Source: Lachnoclostridium sp. UBA903 (lineage in GTDB: Bacteria; Bacillota; Clostridia; Lachnospirales; Lachnospiraceae). From it: 40,382 nt of DNA. How positions within the stretch are numbered: position 1 is the first letter of the stretch; each line of letters opens with the position of its first letter. This document shows, one piece after another, positions 30,921-39,665 of the stretch. The DNA lies in NCBI GenBank assembly GCA_002294045.1, contig DBEP01000048.1, positions 1 through 40,382 of the forward strand, written 5' to 3'. A program made the translations under genes and the position numbers. The notes under the pieces were generated by a model. It saw only the letters and a list, made by a program, of their open reading frames with translations, was not told where the DNA came from and ran no database searches.

Positions 30921-31796
30921 ATGGCAGACAAAAAAAGGAGACAGATTTTACTCATATTCATAATTCCGGCGCTGGCTTTTTATCTGATTTTTTGGATTTC
31001 ACCCGTGCTTATGTCCTTCTTCTACGGGCTTACCAATTGGAGCGGACTCGGAAGTTATGAATTTATAGGCCTTAAGAATTTTAAGTATCTAATAAAAGAG
31101 GGGACCATGTTTAATTCCATGAAAAATACCGTTACCTATGCCTTATTTGTAGTGGTATGGGGAAATCTCCAGGCGCTGGCCCTTGCTCTGATTTTAAACA
31201 TGAAATTACGGACCAGTGGTTTTTTCAGGACCGTATTTTATATTCCCGCCCTTTTCAGCACCATTGTGGTGGCTTTTATCTGGAGCTATGTCTATGCTCC
31301 TTATTATGGCATGCTTTATGAGATTACACAAAAATTCGGCTATGACGGAACTCTGAATTTATTAGGTAAGAATTCCACCGCGCTTTTGGCAACTGCCTTT
31401 GTTGAAACCTGGAAGACATCCGGCACCATGACAATAATTTATCTGGCCGGACTTCAGAATATTCCGGAAGAGGTTATGGAATCTGCCAGGATAGACGGCT
31501 GCAATGCCATAAGGTCTACGTTACATGTCAGAATTCCCATGCTGGCGAATACCATTACGGTAAATGTCATGCTTGGTTTAATCGGCGGATTTAAATCCTT
31601 TGATTATATATTTGCCTTAACCGGAGGAGGCCCCGGCACTTCTTCCAGTACCTTAATGTATTCCATATACAAAATGGCCTTTGTGGAAAGCCAGTTCGGC
31701 AAAGCCGAGGCTCTGGCTGCCGTAGCGTTTTTATTTATATTGGCGGTATCCGTTATAGTATTAATATTTATGAAACGAAAGGAGCTTGAGGCATAA
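30921..31796 (+). CDS. sugar ABC transporter permease (MalF/UgpA type)
   Basis: A 291-residue membrane protein with six transmembrane helices. IIPALAFYLIFWISPVLMSFFYG, a TNWSGLGSYEFIGLKNF extracellular stretch, and the coupling loop EEVMESARIDGCNAIRSTLH then VRIPMLANT are typical of the first permease of CUT1 systems. The start at 30921 is set by AAGGAAGG directly upstream; the frame is open to 30897, inside the hairpin. Its stop overlaps the next start by one base. Confidence 0.92.
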   Translation: MADKKRRQILLIFIIPALAFYLIFWISPVLMSFFYGLTNWSGLGSYEFIGLKNFKYLIKEGTMFNSMKNTVTYALFVVVWGNLQALALALILNMKLRTSGFFRTVFYIPALFSTIVVAFIWSYVYAPYYGMLYEITQKFGYDGTLNLLGKNSTALLATAFVETWKTSGTMTIIYLAGLQNIPEEVMESARIDGCNAIRSTLHVRIPMLANTITVNVMLGLIGGFKSFDYIFALTGGGPGTSSSTLMYSIYKMAFVESQFGKAEALAAVAFLFILAVSVIVLIFMKRKELEA

Positions 31797-32629
31797 TGAA
31801 AAAAAGTGTAAGAAATGAAATTTTAATTACCGCCGGGATTGCCTTGTTTTTCCTGGTATTTTTATCACCTATTCTCATTGCACTTTCCGGTTCCTTTCGG
31901 GAACTGAAAGACACCAGCTCCTATTTAAGGATTTTTAAAAGCTTTACGTTAGAGAGCTACCAGGCTGCCTTCGGTAAAATGAAATATTTCCGTTCATTAA
32001 AGAACAGCATAATAATTACCTGTATCAGTGCCTGTACTCTCGTTGCGGTAAGTTCCATGGCAGGCTTTGCCATTGCCAGGCTAAGGGGAAAACTGGGCGG
32101 CTTTTTCCAGATATTTTTCTTAGCAGGCATGATTGTATCGGCACAGATGTCCATTATACCTATGTACCGTATTGTGAATAGGTTGGGAATCGGTAATACA
32201 ATCTGGGCGCCGATTTGCTTATATGTAACAGCGGCCCTGCCCTTTTCCATATTCCTGTATACGAATTTCATAAAAGCCGGTGTTCCGTATGCCTTAGAAG
32301 AGGCGGCGCGGGTGGATGGGGCAAGTGTTCCCTATACTTTTATAAAAATCGTCATACCTCTGACGAAGCCGGCCCTTACTTCCATAGTCATTACACAGGG
32401 CGTACCCATCTGGAATGACTTTTTCTTCGGAATGCTTTTTTTGTCGGCGCCGGAACAAAAAACACTGCCCCTTACCATGCTTAATTTCATAGGGGACATG
32501 GAAAACGCCACCCAGTGGAATATGCTGTTTGCCGCCTGCTTTTTAAGTGCTCTGCCAATTCTTGTTATTTACATGTTTTTACAAAGATACTTTGTAAGCG
32601 GTCTGACTGTAGGGGCCGTAAAAGGTTAG
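31796..32629 (+). CDS. sugar ABC transporter permease (MalG/UgpE type)
   Basis: A 277-residue membrane protein with six transmembrane helices, overlapping the previous gene by one base (TAATG). The coupling loop is YALEEAARVDGASVPYTFIK then IVIPLTKPALTS. The ends PLTMLNFIGDM and YFVSGLTVGAVKG are the usual C-terminus of CUT1 second permeases. It pairs with the preceding permease to form the channel for the sugar bound by the lipoprotein. Confidence 0.93.
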   Translation: MKKSVRNEILITAGIALFFLVFLSPILIALSGSFRELKDTSSYLRIFKSFTLESYQAAFGKMKYFRSLKNSIIITCISACTLVAVSSMAGFAIARLRGKLGGFFQIFFLAGMIVSAQMSIIPMYRIVNRLGIGNTIWAPICLYVTAALPFSIFLYTNFIKAGVPYALEEAARVDGASVPYTFIKIVIPLTKPALTSIVITQGVPIWNDFFFGMLFLSAPEQKTLPLTMLNFIGDMENATQWNMLFAACFLSALPILVIYMFLQRYFVSGLTVGAVKG

Positions 32630-32743
32630 ATACTTTTATATAAAAATAAAATCAGTTAAAATAGGATAAGCGAAAGGCGGATTTTCATGCGCCATCAGGG
32701 GCTGTCAATGGCACCATGCTGTTGTACGGCATCATGTTTATAT

Positions 32744-32863
32744 GGTTGAAAGAAAATATAATAGGGAAAGGATGCCACATGGGGATTCTTTCAGCCCTTT
32801 TTATTCAAGACAATAAAAGGCCTGTAACAGGATATTTTATTGTATGTGGCAAATACAATGGGT
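32744..32863 (+). ncRNA. structured leader, copy 2 of a pseudoknotted RNA of unknown class
   Basis: Stem A: GGTTGAAAGAA (32744-32754) pairs with TTCTTTCAGCC (32786-32796), 11 bp with one T-G pair. Inside it TGCCACAT (32773-32780) pairs with ATGTGGCA (32844-32851), 8 bp, giving the same interlocked topology as the copy at 21670. Between A' and B' are different hairpins (CCTTTTTATT ... AATAAAAGG and CCTG/CAGG). The end ATACAATGGGT at 32853-32863 is identical in both copies and lies 7 bases before the ATG of the histidine kinase. Shared core plus variable loops points to a cis-acting RNA. Confidence 0.55.
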
Positions 32864-32870
32864 GTAAATT

Positions 32871-34622
32871 ATGAAATATCATAAAAGCATCAGATTTAAA
32901 TTCTTAGGCTGCCTGTTAGCAGTATCTATTTTACCTGTATTGATTATTTTTATATTTATTTTAAGGAGCAATTCCCAGTTTTACCAGTCCCAGATTGCCG
33001 AAGCCAGCAATAATGAGGTAAGCAGCATCACTACCCGGGTTAACGGCAGTATTGAGAATTTAAACGGTCTGCTGACCTCCCTCATATTCAGCAAATATGA
33101 CAATAACAGCTGCATGCTTGCCATATGCGGACAGGAAGGAAAGGGAAAGCAGCTTACACCTTATGAGAGATTAAGCAATAACAGAAAATTCGAGTACGTA
33201 AGCAGTAACTTAATCGGGAATAACGACTATGCGGAAGGTGTTTATCTTTTTAATGAAAGCGGCTATACCTATTCCTTTGTGAAAATAAGGGAGCTAAGGC
33301 TTGAGGAAAATTATAGGGAAGCCAGGTGGTACCAGAAACTGAAAAACAGTGACAGCCTTCAGGTTACCTTAATGTATAAGCCGGAACATTTAAATGAAAC
33401 CAAGATTGTTTTTGCCAGGTATTTTACCGACATGAAAGGAAAAAACGGAAGTGTTCTGGCCGTAGTCTGCAATGACAGAATATTTGATAATAAACCTGCC
33501 TGGGGACAGGGATTTATCATGGATGAAAACGGCTCGGTGATTTACGGAAAGTCGGCGCAGAATTTATCCGGTAAGGAAAAGCAGCAGATAATAAAGAAGG
33601 ACAGCGGTGTAATCATCCGCAATAAAAAGGCGGATGCTTATGTATACGGCACCTTAAATGTAAACAACTGGAAAATTATATCGGAGGTTTCCTTTCAGCC
33701 TTTTAACCGGCTCTACCAAAAAATTACCCGTTATTTAGTCGGTCTTATCGGGGCCGTTGTCGTGTTTGTGCTGATACTGCTCATATTATCGGAAAGAGTT
33801 ATGATAAGTCCCCTGGAAAAACTGGCCTATATGATGGAACACACCATAAGCAAGGAGCCGTCACTCAAGAATGCCCAAAAGGAGAGAAAGGATGAAATCG
33901 GTGTGCTTTACCGGGGATACGACAAGATGATGACGGAAATAAACCGGTTAATTCAGGAAAAGTATGTCAGTGAAATTCAATTCTTAAAATCCCGGCTGCA
34001 AAACCTTATGTCCCAGATTAACGCACATTTTATCTTTAATACCCTGGAAAACATTAATTGTCTGGCATCCATTGAGAAAAACCGTAAAATTGCGGTTATG
34101 TCAAAATCCCTGGGTGATATGCTGCGGTACAGTATAGAATACGAAAGAGAAGAAGAAAAGCTATCGACGGAAATAGAGCATATAAAGCAATATATACAGA
34201 TACAGGAGATACGCTTTGAAAATAAAATTTACTTAGAGCAGGAAATGGAAGAAGGACTTCAGAATGCGAAAGTATTAAAATTCATGCTGCAGCCTGTTAT
34301 TGAAAATGCCATAGAGCATGGACTGGCAGGAGAAGATAAGCCCTGGGTAATCCGTCTTAAGGCGTACAGGGAAGAAGAAAAGCTTATTATATGGGTACAG
34401 GATAACGGAGTTGGAATGACGGAGGAAGAGGTCATCCGGATTACAAACCGGATAAACCATCCGGAAAGCTTTTCGGGAAATTCCGGGTATACAGGCATAG
34501 GGCTGTCCAATATACAGAAAAGGCTGCGTCTTTTATATACAGAAGACTACGGACTATATATCGAAAGCAAAAAAAAGGAGGGATTAAAAGTAATTATTTG
34601 TCTTCCGTACCATTTGGATTAG
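32871..34622 (+). CDS. YesM-type sensor histidine kinase
   Basis: A 583-residue membrane sensor. Transmembrane helix 1 lies at about residues 10-30, an extracellular sensing region at about 31-280 and helix 2 at about 285-307. A HAMP segment follows (SPLEKLAYMMEHT, DEIGVLYRGYDKMM). The His_kinase domain has SQINAHFIFNTLENINCLAS with the phospho-accepting His386. The ATPase domain has QPVIENAIEHGL (N box), VQDNGVGMTEEE (G1) and GIGLSNIQKRLRLLY (G2). It signals to the AraC-type regulator 37 bp downstream, probably on sensing a sugar outside the cell. The ATG follows the structured leader and has only a weak ribosome binding site (TGGGT). Confidence 0.93.
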   Translation: MKYHKSIRFKFLGCLLAVSILPVLIIFIFILRSNSQFYQSQIAEASNNEVSSITTRVNGSIENLNGLLTSLIFSKYDNNSCMLAICGQEGKGKQLTPYERLSNNRKFEYVSSNLIGNNDYAEGVYLFNESGYTYSFVKIRELRLEENYREARWYQKLKNSDSLQVTLMYKPEHLNETKIVFARYFTDMKGKNGSVLAVVCNDRIFDNKPAWGQGFIMDENGSVIYGKSAQNLSGKEKQQIIKKDSGVIIRNKKADAYVYGTLNVNNWKIISEVSFQPFNRLYQKITRYLVGLIGAVVVFVLILLILSERVMISPLEKLAYMMEHTISKEPSLKNAQKERKDEIGVLYRGYDKMMTEINRLIQEKYVSEIQFLKSRLQNLMSQINAHFIFNTLENINCLASIEKNRKIAVMSKSLGDMLRYSIEYEREEEKLSTEIEHIKQYIQIQEIRFENKIYLEQEMEEGLQNAKVLKFMLQPVIENAIEHGLAGEDKPWVIRLKAYREEEKLIIWVQDNGVGMTEEEVIRITNRINHPESFSGNSGYTGIGLSNIQKRLRLLYTEDYGLYIESKKKEGLKVIICLPYHLD

Positions 34623-34659
34623 TAGATTGGAGCAGTGGAGCAAAAAAGGAGAGGTATTT

Positions 34660-36237
34660 ATGTATCGTTATATTATCGTGGATGATGAAGCCATTATCAG
34701 AAAAGGATTAGTCAGTAAGATTAATGAAATTACTTCTATGGATATTGGCTGTGGGGGAGAAGCAGACAATGGGGTAAAGGGATTAGAGCTGATTGAACAA
34801 ACCAATCCGGATATTATTATTACGGACATGAAAATGAGGAAAATGGACGGTATGGAATTCCTGGACCGGATTAGTGAAAGGTATCCGGATAAGCCGATTA
34901 TAGTAATCAGTGCTCACAAAGCCTTCAGCTATGTCAGCAAGGCAATAGAGAAAAGGGCTGTGGGATATGTTTTAAAACCATTTTCCACGGAGGAAATTGA
35001 AAAGCAGTTAAGAAAAGCAATAGACCAGATAGAACAGCAGCGAAGCATTCTTCAGCTTAAGGAAACGGTAGCTACCTATGAACAGAAAAAAGAACAGGAT
35101 GTTTTACTGGAGGTCATTTTAGAGCCCTGGAACGTAAATATGGAAGAGAAGCTTCTGACCAAAGATTTTAATACGAAGGATTATTATATGCTCTTAACGG
35201 TAAATACAATGGCAGAGGACGGATACTTTGCTATGTCGGCCATTTGCTCCGAATATTTAAATCAGGTAAAATATGCGGTACTTGATAATCCGGCCAATAA
35301 ATTCCAGTATTTTATCCTTATGTCCGTGAAAGAGGAAAATATGCTGCATAAAATGAGAACAAAAGCGGAGCATATTTCCATGCATCTGGTAAAGAAGCTG
35401 GAAGGGCAGAAGGTTTTTATCTGTATCGGTGAGGTATTTCAGGGTTTTGCTCAATTAAACCGGCATTATGTACTGAATGATAAAATGCTGCGGGATATAC
35501 GTCTGACCGATACATACCGAATCTTACACAGGATAGAAGGCAGAAAAGAGGAAACAGTGATTTACGGTGAAGATTATATCAAGGAGATTTTTATAAAAAT
35601 GAAATACCGTAATTCCAAAGAAAAGGATATTCTGGAAGAGTTTTTCGGCGGAATCTGGATTGATAAGCATACCCTTGGCGATATCGGCGCAGCCTGCGGT
35701 AAGTTAATCCGTAAAGTAAATGACTATGCGGTGCAGAAAGGGGTCGGCACCGATGATATTATGGAAGTATTTTACCGCAGGTATTTATTTTGCAGTTCTA
35801 TTGAAAAAATGCGGAAAGAAATATCCGGATATCTTGTTCTCATTTTCAATTCCATCGATATGCAGGACAATGCTCCGGATAATCTTCTGGAAACAATACA
35901 GGAATATATTAAGAATAATTACCATAAAAAACTGACCTTGCAGGCTCTTTCCGCGGAATTATTCGTAACGCCCGCCTTTTGCAGCAATCTGTTAAAGAAC
36001 AGGCTGAATAAAAGTTTCAACGAATATATCAGTGAAATCCGGATTGATAAGGCAAAAAGACTTTTAAAAGAAACCAATTTAAGTGTGGAAAGTATTTCGG
36101 ATGAGATTGGTTATTCCAATTCCAAATACTTTTTTAAAATTTTTAAAAAGATGACTCATTTAAGTCCGAACGAATACCGGAACGGCAGGCCGCAGCATAC
36201 CGTTAATGCAGGCTGCCATACTAATAGGAGGAATTAA
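34660..36237 (+). CDS. YesN-type response regulator (REC plus AraC DNA-binding domain)
   Basis: A 525-residue regulator. The receiver domain (residues 1-120) begins YRYIIVDDEAIIRKGLV, has the phosphorylation site Asp56 in IIITDMKMRKMDG and the conserved lysine in GYVLKPF. A long middle region (about 130-410) is of unknown fold. The C-terminal 100 residues hold two helix-turn-helix motifs of the AraC family (LTLQALSAELFVTPAFCSNL, then SVESISDEIGYSNSKYFFKIF and THLSPNEYR). The start at 34660 is set by AAAGGAGAGG; the frame is open to 34627. It probably activates the flanking sugar transporter and glycoside hydrolase genes. Confidence 0.93.
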   Translation: MYRYIIVDDEAIIRKGLVSKINEITSMDIGCGGEADNGVKGLELIEQTNPDIIITDMKMRKMDGMEFLDRISERYPDKPIIVISAHKAFSYVSKAIEKRAVGYVLKPFSTEEIEKQLRKAIDQIEQQRSILQLKETVATYEQKKEQDVLLEVILEPWNVNMEEKLLTKDFNTKDYYMLLTVNTMAEDGYFAMSAICSEYLNQVKYAVLDNPANKFQYFILMSVKEENMLHKMRTKAEHISMHLVKKLEGQKVFICIGEVFQGFAQLNRHYVLNDKMLRDIRLTDTYRILHRIEGRKEETVIYGEDYIKEIFIKMKYRNSKEKDILEEFFGGIWIDKHTLGDIGAACGKLIRKVNDYAVQKGVGTDDIMEVFYRRYLFCSSIEKMRKEISGYLVLIFNSIDMQDNAPDNLLETIQEYIKNNYHKKLTLQALSAELFVTPAFCSNLLKNRLNKSFNEYISEIRIDKAKRLLKETNLSVESISDEIGYSNSKYFFKIFKKMTHLSPNEYRNGRPQHTVNAGCHTNRRN

Positions 36238-36238
36238 C

Positions 36239-39200
36239 ATGTTATATAAAAAATCCGGGGAGAAAGAATTGGAGCAATCACTTTTTAAAGAACCGGGAAG
36301 CGAATACAGGGCTGCGCCCTTCTGGGCCTGGAATAATAAGCTTGATAAGGAATTGTTATTAAAGGAAATCGGACAGATAAAAGAAATGGGAATGGGAGGC
36401 GCCCATATTCATTGCAGGGTTGGACTTGATACCGGATACTTAGGGGATGGGTTTTTTGATTGTGTCAAGTCTAGTACAGAAGAAATGAAAAAGCAGGGAA
36501 TGCTTTGCTGGCTGTATGACGAGGACCGCTGGCCCTCGGGAAGTGCGGGAGGGCTGGTTACAAAAGAAGAAAAATACAGGTCCCGTTTTTTGGTTCTGGT
36601 TCCGGCAGATTATACGGAGCCTGACAGTGATGTATTTATGGCGGCAGCCAAGGCGGTCCGGAGCAATAACAGGACGCTTTTGGGAAAATACCGGATACAT
36701 CTGGATGAGAAGGGCTATATGACAGGCTATGAAAGGAAAGAGGGAGACTTGGGGGAAGGAGAAGAGGCCTGGGAGGCTTATCTGGAGGTATCCGGCAGCA
36801 CACCCTGGTTTAATAACCAGGCTTATGTAAATACACTGGATAAGAAAGCCATTGACCGTTTTATTGAGATAACCCATGAAAAATATTATGAGCAGTTAAA
36901 AGAAGATTTTGGCAAAGCGATACCGGCAATCTTCACAGACGAGCCTCAGACCAGCCATAAGGAAAGACTTAGGGAAACCTTTGAAAAAAGGCCGGTTATC
37001 CTTCCCTTTACCGATGATTTCGAACAGACTTTCCGGGAAAGATATCATATTTCCCTTCTGGAACACCTGCCGGAGCTTATCTGGGAAGCCAAAGATAAGG
37101 AGATATCCGAAATCCGTTATTATTACCATAGGCACGTATGCGAACGGTTTTCGGAGGCTTTTGGGGATAATATCGGAACCTGGTGCGAAAAACACGGCAT
37201 TGCCCTGACGGGGCATATGATGAGTGAATGGACTCTGTATTCCCAGACACTGGCTGTCGGCGAAGTCATGCGCCCCATGAAAAACTTCGGGATACCCGGA
37301 GTTGATATGCTGTGTGACAGAAGGGAGCTTTCCACGGTTAAGCAGGCCCAGAGCATTGCCCGTCAGATGGGCAGGGAAGGGGTAATGAGCGAATTATACG
37401 GAGTTACCGGCTGGGATTTTGACTTCCGCAGCCACAAGCTTGCGGGAGACTGGCAGGCAGCCCTTGGCGTAACCGTACGTGTACCCCATCTGACCTGGGT
37501 ATCCATGGAGGGAGAAGCAAAAAGGGATTATCCTGCCAGTATCGGTTATCAGTCTCCCTGGTATAAGGAATATGGTTATGTGGAAAATCATTTTGCCAGA
37601 TTAAATACGGCCATGACCAGGGGAGTCCCCAAAGTTTCGGTGGGAATCATTCATCCTATTGAATCCTATTGGATATACTGGGGCAGCCAGGAGCAGACCG
37701 CCGTAACCCGCCAGGTTCTTGAAAGTAATTTTACCAATGTAATTAACTGGATGCTTTATGGCTTAATTGATTTTGATTTTATCTCGGAAGCTGTGCTGAG
37801 TGAAGATAAGCGGACGGTTACGGAAGCTAAGTTCCCCATGGGAGCCATGGATTACGAGGTAGTACTGGTGCCGGAATGCATTACTCTGCGCAGTACGACT
37901 TTACGGAGACTTTCAGAGTTTAAGAATAAGGGCGGTAAGGTAATCTTTATGGGCAAAGTTACGAAATATCTGGATGCAAAGGTAAGCCCTTTAACAGAGG
38001 AATTTGCAAAGACCTGTACAAAAATCCCCTTTCACTTCGGCAGCCTGCTAACCGTGCTGGAGCCTTACCGTGACATAGATATTATGGTAAAAGTAATGGA
38101 CGGAAAAGACGAAACCAAGGTGGAGCACATAGAAACCGGCACCCGGGCGGCAAATATGTTTTATCAGCTGCGTCAGGACGGAAAAGACAAATGGCTTTTC
38201 CTCTGCCATGTGAACAAACCGGCAAACGAACATATTACCTGTACGGAGGAGCTGACGGTAAAGATAAAAGGTGAATACCAGCCTGAGGTATACGATACCA
38301 TGACCGGAGAGGTTTATAAAATATGTCCGGAATATAGAAATGGGTATACGTATATTACTTACTACTGCTCCGTACATGACAGCCTGCTCCTGAGACTTAC
38401 CGGGAAAGCGTCAGAGCCCCAGGGGAGAAAAGCAATACCGTATCTGCCTGGTGAAACTTTTTATCTGCCGGAGCCGAAAGCTTTTACCCTGGAGGAGGAC
38501 AACGTGCTGCTTCTGGATACGGCGGAATATTCCTTTGACGGGGGAAAATGGGAGGAAGAGGAAGAAATTTTGCGCATTGACAATTTGTTCCGGAAAAAGC
38601 TTGACCTTCCCCTTCGCATGGAAGCATTGGCACAGCCCTGGGTGAATCAGGAGGAACAGAAAAATACCCATAAATTAGGGCTGAAATTTAGAATCTATTC
38701 GGAAATAGAGCTTAAAGGTGCTGCTCTTGCCATGGAAAGACCGGAAAACGCTGAAATTTACTTAAACGGGGAAAGAGTAATCCATGGAAGCTGCGGCTGG
38801 TATGTGGATGAATGTATTAAGAAAATCCCGCTTCCGGATATAAAAAGGGGAGAAAATATACTAAAGCTTTTTATACCATTCGGGCCGAAAGTAAACGTGG
38901 AATGGTGCTATCTCTTAGGGGATTTCGGCGTACAGGTACTTGGAAGAAAAAAGAAAATCACCGGGCTGCCTCAGGAAATTTATTTTGGAGATTATACCAG
39001 GCAGGGGCTTCCTTTTTATGCCGGGAACCTGACTTATGAAGTTCCCCTTACCTGTGAAGAAGGCAGGCTCCACTTAGAAGCGTCCCATTACCGGGGGGCC
39101 CTCATACAGTGTTACTTGGACGGGAAGATAAAAGGGAATATCGTATTGGCGCCTTACCGGCTGGATTTAGGGCCGGTGGAAAAAGGAGAACACACGCTTG

Positions 39201-39406
39201 GGCTAAAGATTTTCGGCAACCGTATCAACGCATTTGGTGCCGTTCATAATGCGGATGCCGGTGAAGCCTGGTATGGCCCTAATCTGTGGAGGACGGTGGG
39301 CCGGAAATGGAGCTATGAATATCAATTAAAGGAAATGGGCATTTTAACGACTCCAAGGTACTGGCTGAGCCCTGCGCCGACCGACGGCAACGCGGCACCG
39401 GCGTAA
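36239..39406 (+). CDS. GH106-like glycoside hydrolase (alpha-L-rhamnosidase-type)
   Basis: A 1055-residue protein without signal peptide, hence cytoplasmic. The N-terminal part, EYRAAPFWAWNNKLDKELLL, then MGMGGAHIHCRVGLDTGYLG and CWLYDEDRWPSGSAGG, is the pattern of GH106-like enzymes. AIFTDEPQ (near residue 230) and GHMMSEWTLYSQTLAVGEVM (near 325) supply acidic residues that could be catalytic or metal ligands, but I cannot place the active site with certainty. The middle is a (beta/alpha)8-type domain and the C-terminus a beta-sandwich, sugar-binding region (EIYLNGERVIHG, LYLDGKIKG-like CYLDGKIKG). AGGAGG precedes the ATG, 1 base after the regulator's stop. Rhamnosidase is the best guess; other deoxy-sugar glycosidases are possible. 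Confidence 0.8.
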   Translation: MLYKKSGEKELEQSLFKEPGSEYRAAPFWAWNNKLDKELLLKEIGQIKEMGMGGAHIHCRVGLDTGYLGDGFFDCVKSSTEEMKKQGMLCWLYDEDRWPSGSAGGLVTKEEKYRSRFLVLVPADYTEPDSDVFMAAAKAVRSNNRTLLGKYRIHLDEKGYMTGYERKEGDLGEGEEAWEAYLEVSGSTPWFNNQAYVNTLDKKAIDRFIEITHEKYYEQLKEDFGKAIPAIFTDEPQTSHKERLRETFEKRPVILPFTDDFEQTFRERYHISLLEHLPELIWEAKDKEISEIRYYYHRHVCERFSEAFGDNIGTWCEKHGIALTGHMMSEWTLYSQTLAVGEVMRPMKNFGIPGVDMLCDRRELSTVKQAQSIARQMGREGVMSELYGVTGWDFDFRSHKLAGDWQAALGVTVRVPHLTWVSMEGEAKRDYPASIGYQSPWYKEYGYVENHFARLNTAMTRGVPKVSVGIIHPIESYWIYWGSQEQTAVTRQVLESNFTNVINWMLYGLIDFDFISEAVLSEDKRTVTEAKFPMGAMDYEVVLVPECITLRSTTLRRLSEFKNKGGKVIFMGKVTKYLDAKVSPLTEEFAKTCTKIPFHFGSLLTVLEPYRDIDIMVKVMDGKDETKVEHIETGTRAANMFYQLRQDGKDKWLFLCHVNKPANEHITCTEELTVKIKGEYQPEVYDTMTGEVYKICPEYRNGYTYITYYCSVHDSLLLRLTGKASEPQGRKAIPYLPGETFYLPEPKAFTLEEDNVLLLDTAEYSFDGGKWEEEEEILRIDNLFRKKLDLPLRMEALAQPWVNQEEQKNTHKLGLKFRIYSEIELKGAALAMERPENAEIYLNGERVIHGSCGWYVDECIKKIPLPDIKRGENILKLFIPFGPKVNVEWCYLLGDFGVQVLGRKKKITGLPQEIYFGDYTRQGLPFYAGNLTYEVPLTCEEGRLHLEASHYRGALIQCYLDGKIKGNIVLAPYRLDLGPVEKGEHTLGLKIFGNRINAFGAVHNADAGEAWYGPNLWRTVGRKWSYEYQLKEMGILTTPRYWLSPAPTDGNAAPA

Positions 39407-39448
39407 ATAGCGGGTGCTGAATTAAGTGAAATCTATGCAAGGCTGTGC

Positions 39449-39611
39449 TAGAGTGTATTGAAAAATGCTTGTACCGGGCTGGATGCTCCAATTTGTGTGA
39501 GGCAAGGAGTGATTTTGGGAGCATAGAGGTGCTGCTATCCCCAAATTACGACGCAGCATACCGTAAAGCGGGGCATTCAGAACGGCGCAATGATTTTTCA
39601 AACCCGTTCTA
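39449..39611. repeat. 163-bp MITE-like palindromic element
   Basis: The ends TAGAGTGTATTGAAAAATG and GATTTTTCAAACCCGTTCTA are imperfect inverted repeats bounded by TA, suggesting TA target duplication as in mariner/IS630-type elements. It encodes nothing. Its right half (GCAGCATACCGTAAAGCG, GGGCATTCAGAACGGCGC) recurs at 28198-28310, and its right end recurs inverted at 14476-14538. It separates the glycoside hydrolase from the aldolase gene. Confidence 0.65.
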
Positions 39612-39665
39612 GATAAGTAAGAATATTTATATAAAAAAATAAAAAGATTTTGGGAGGAAATGATA

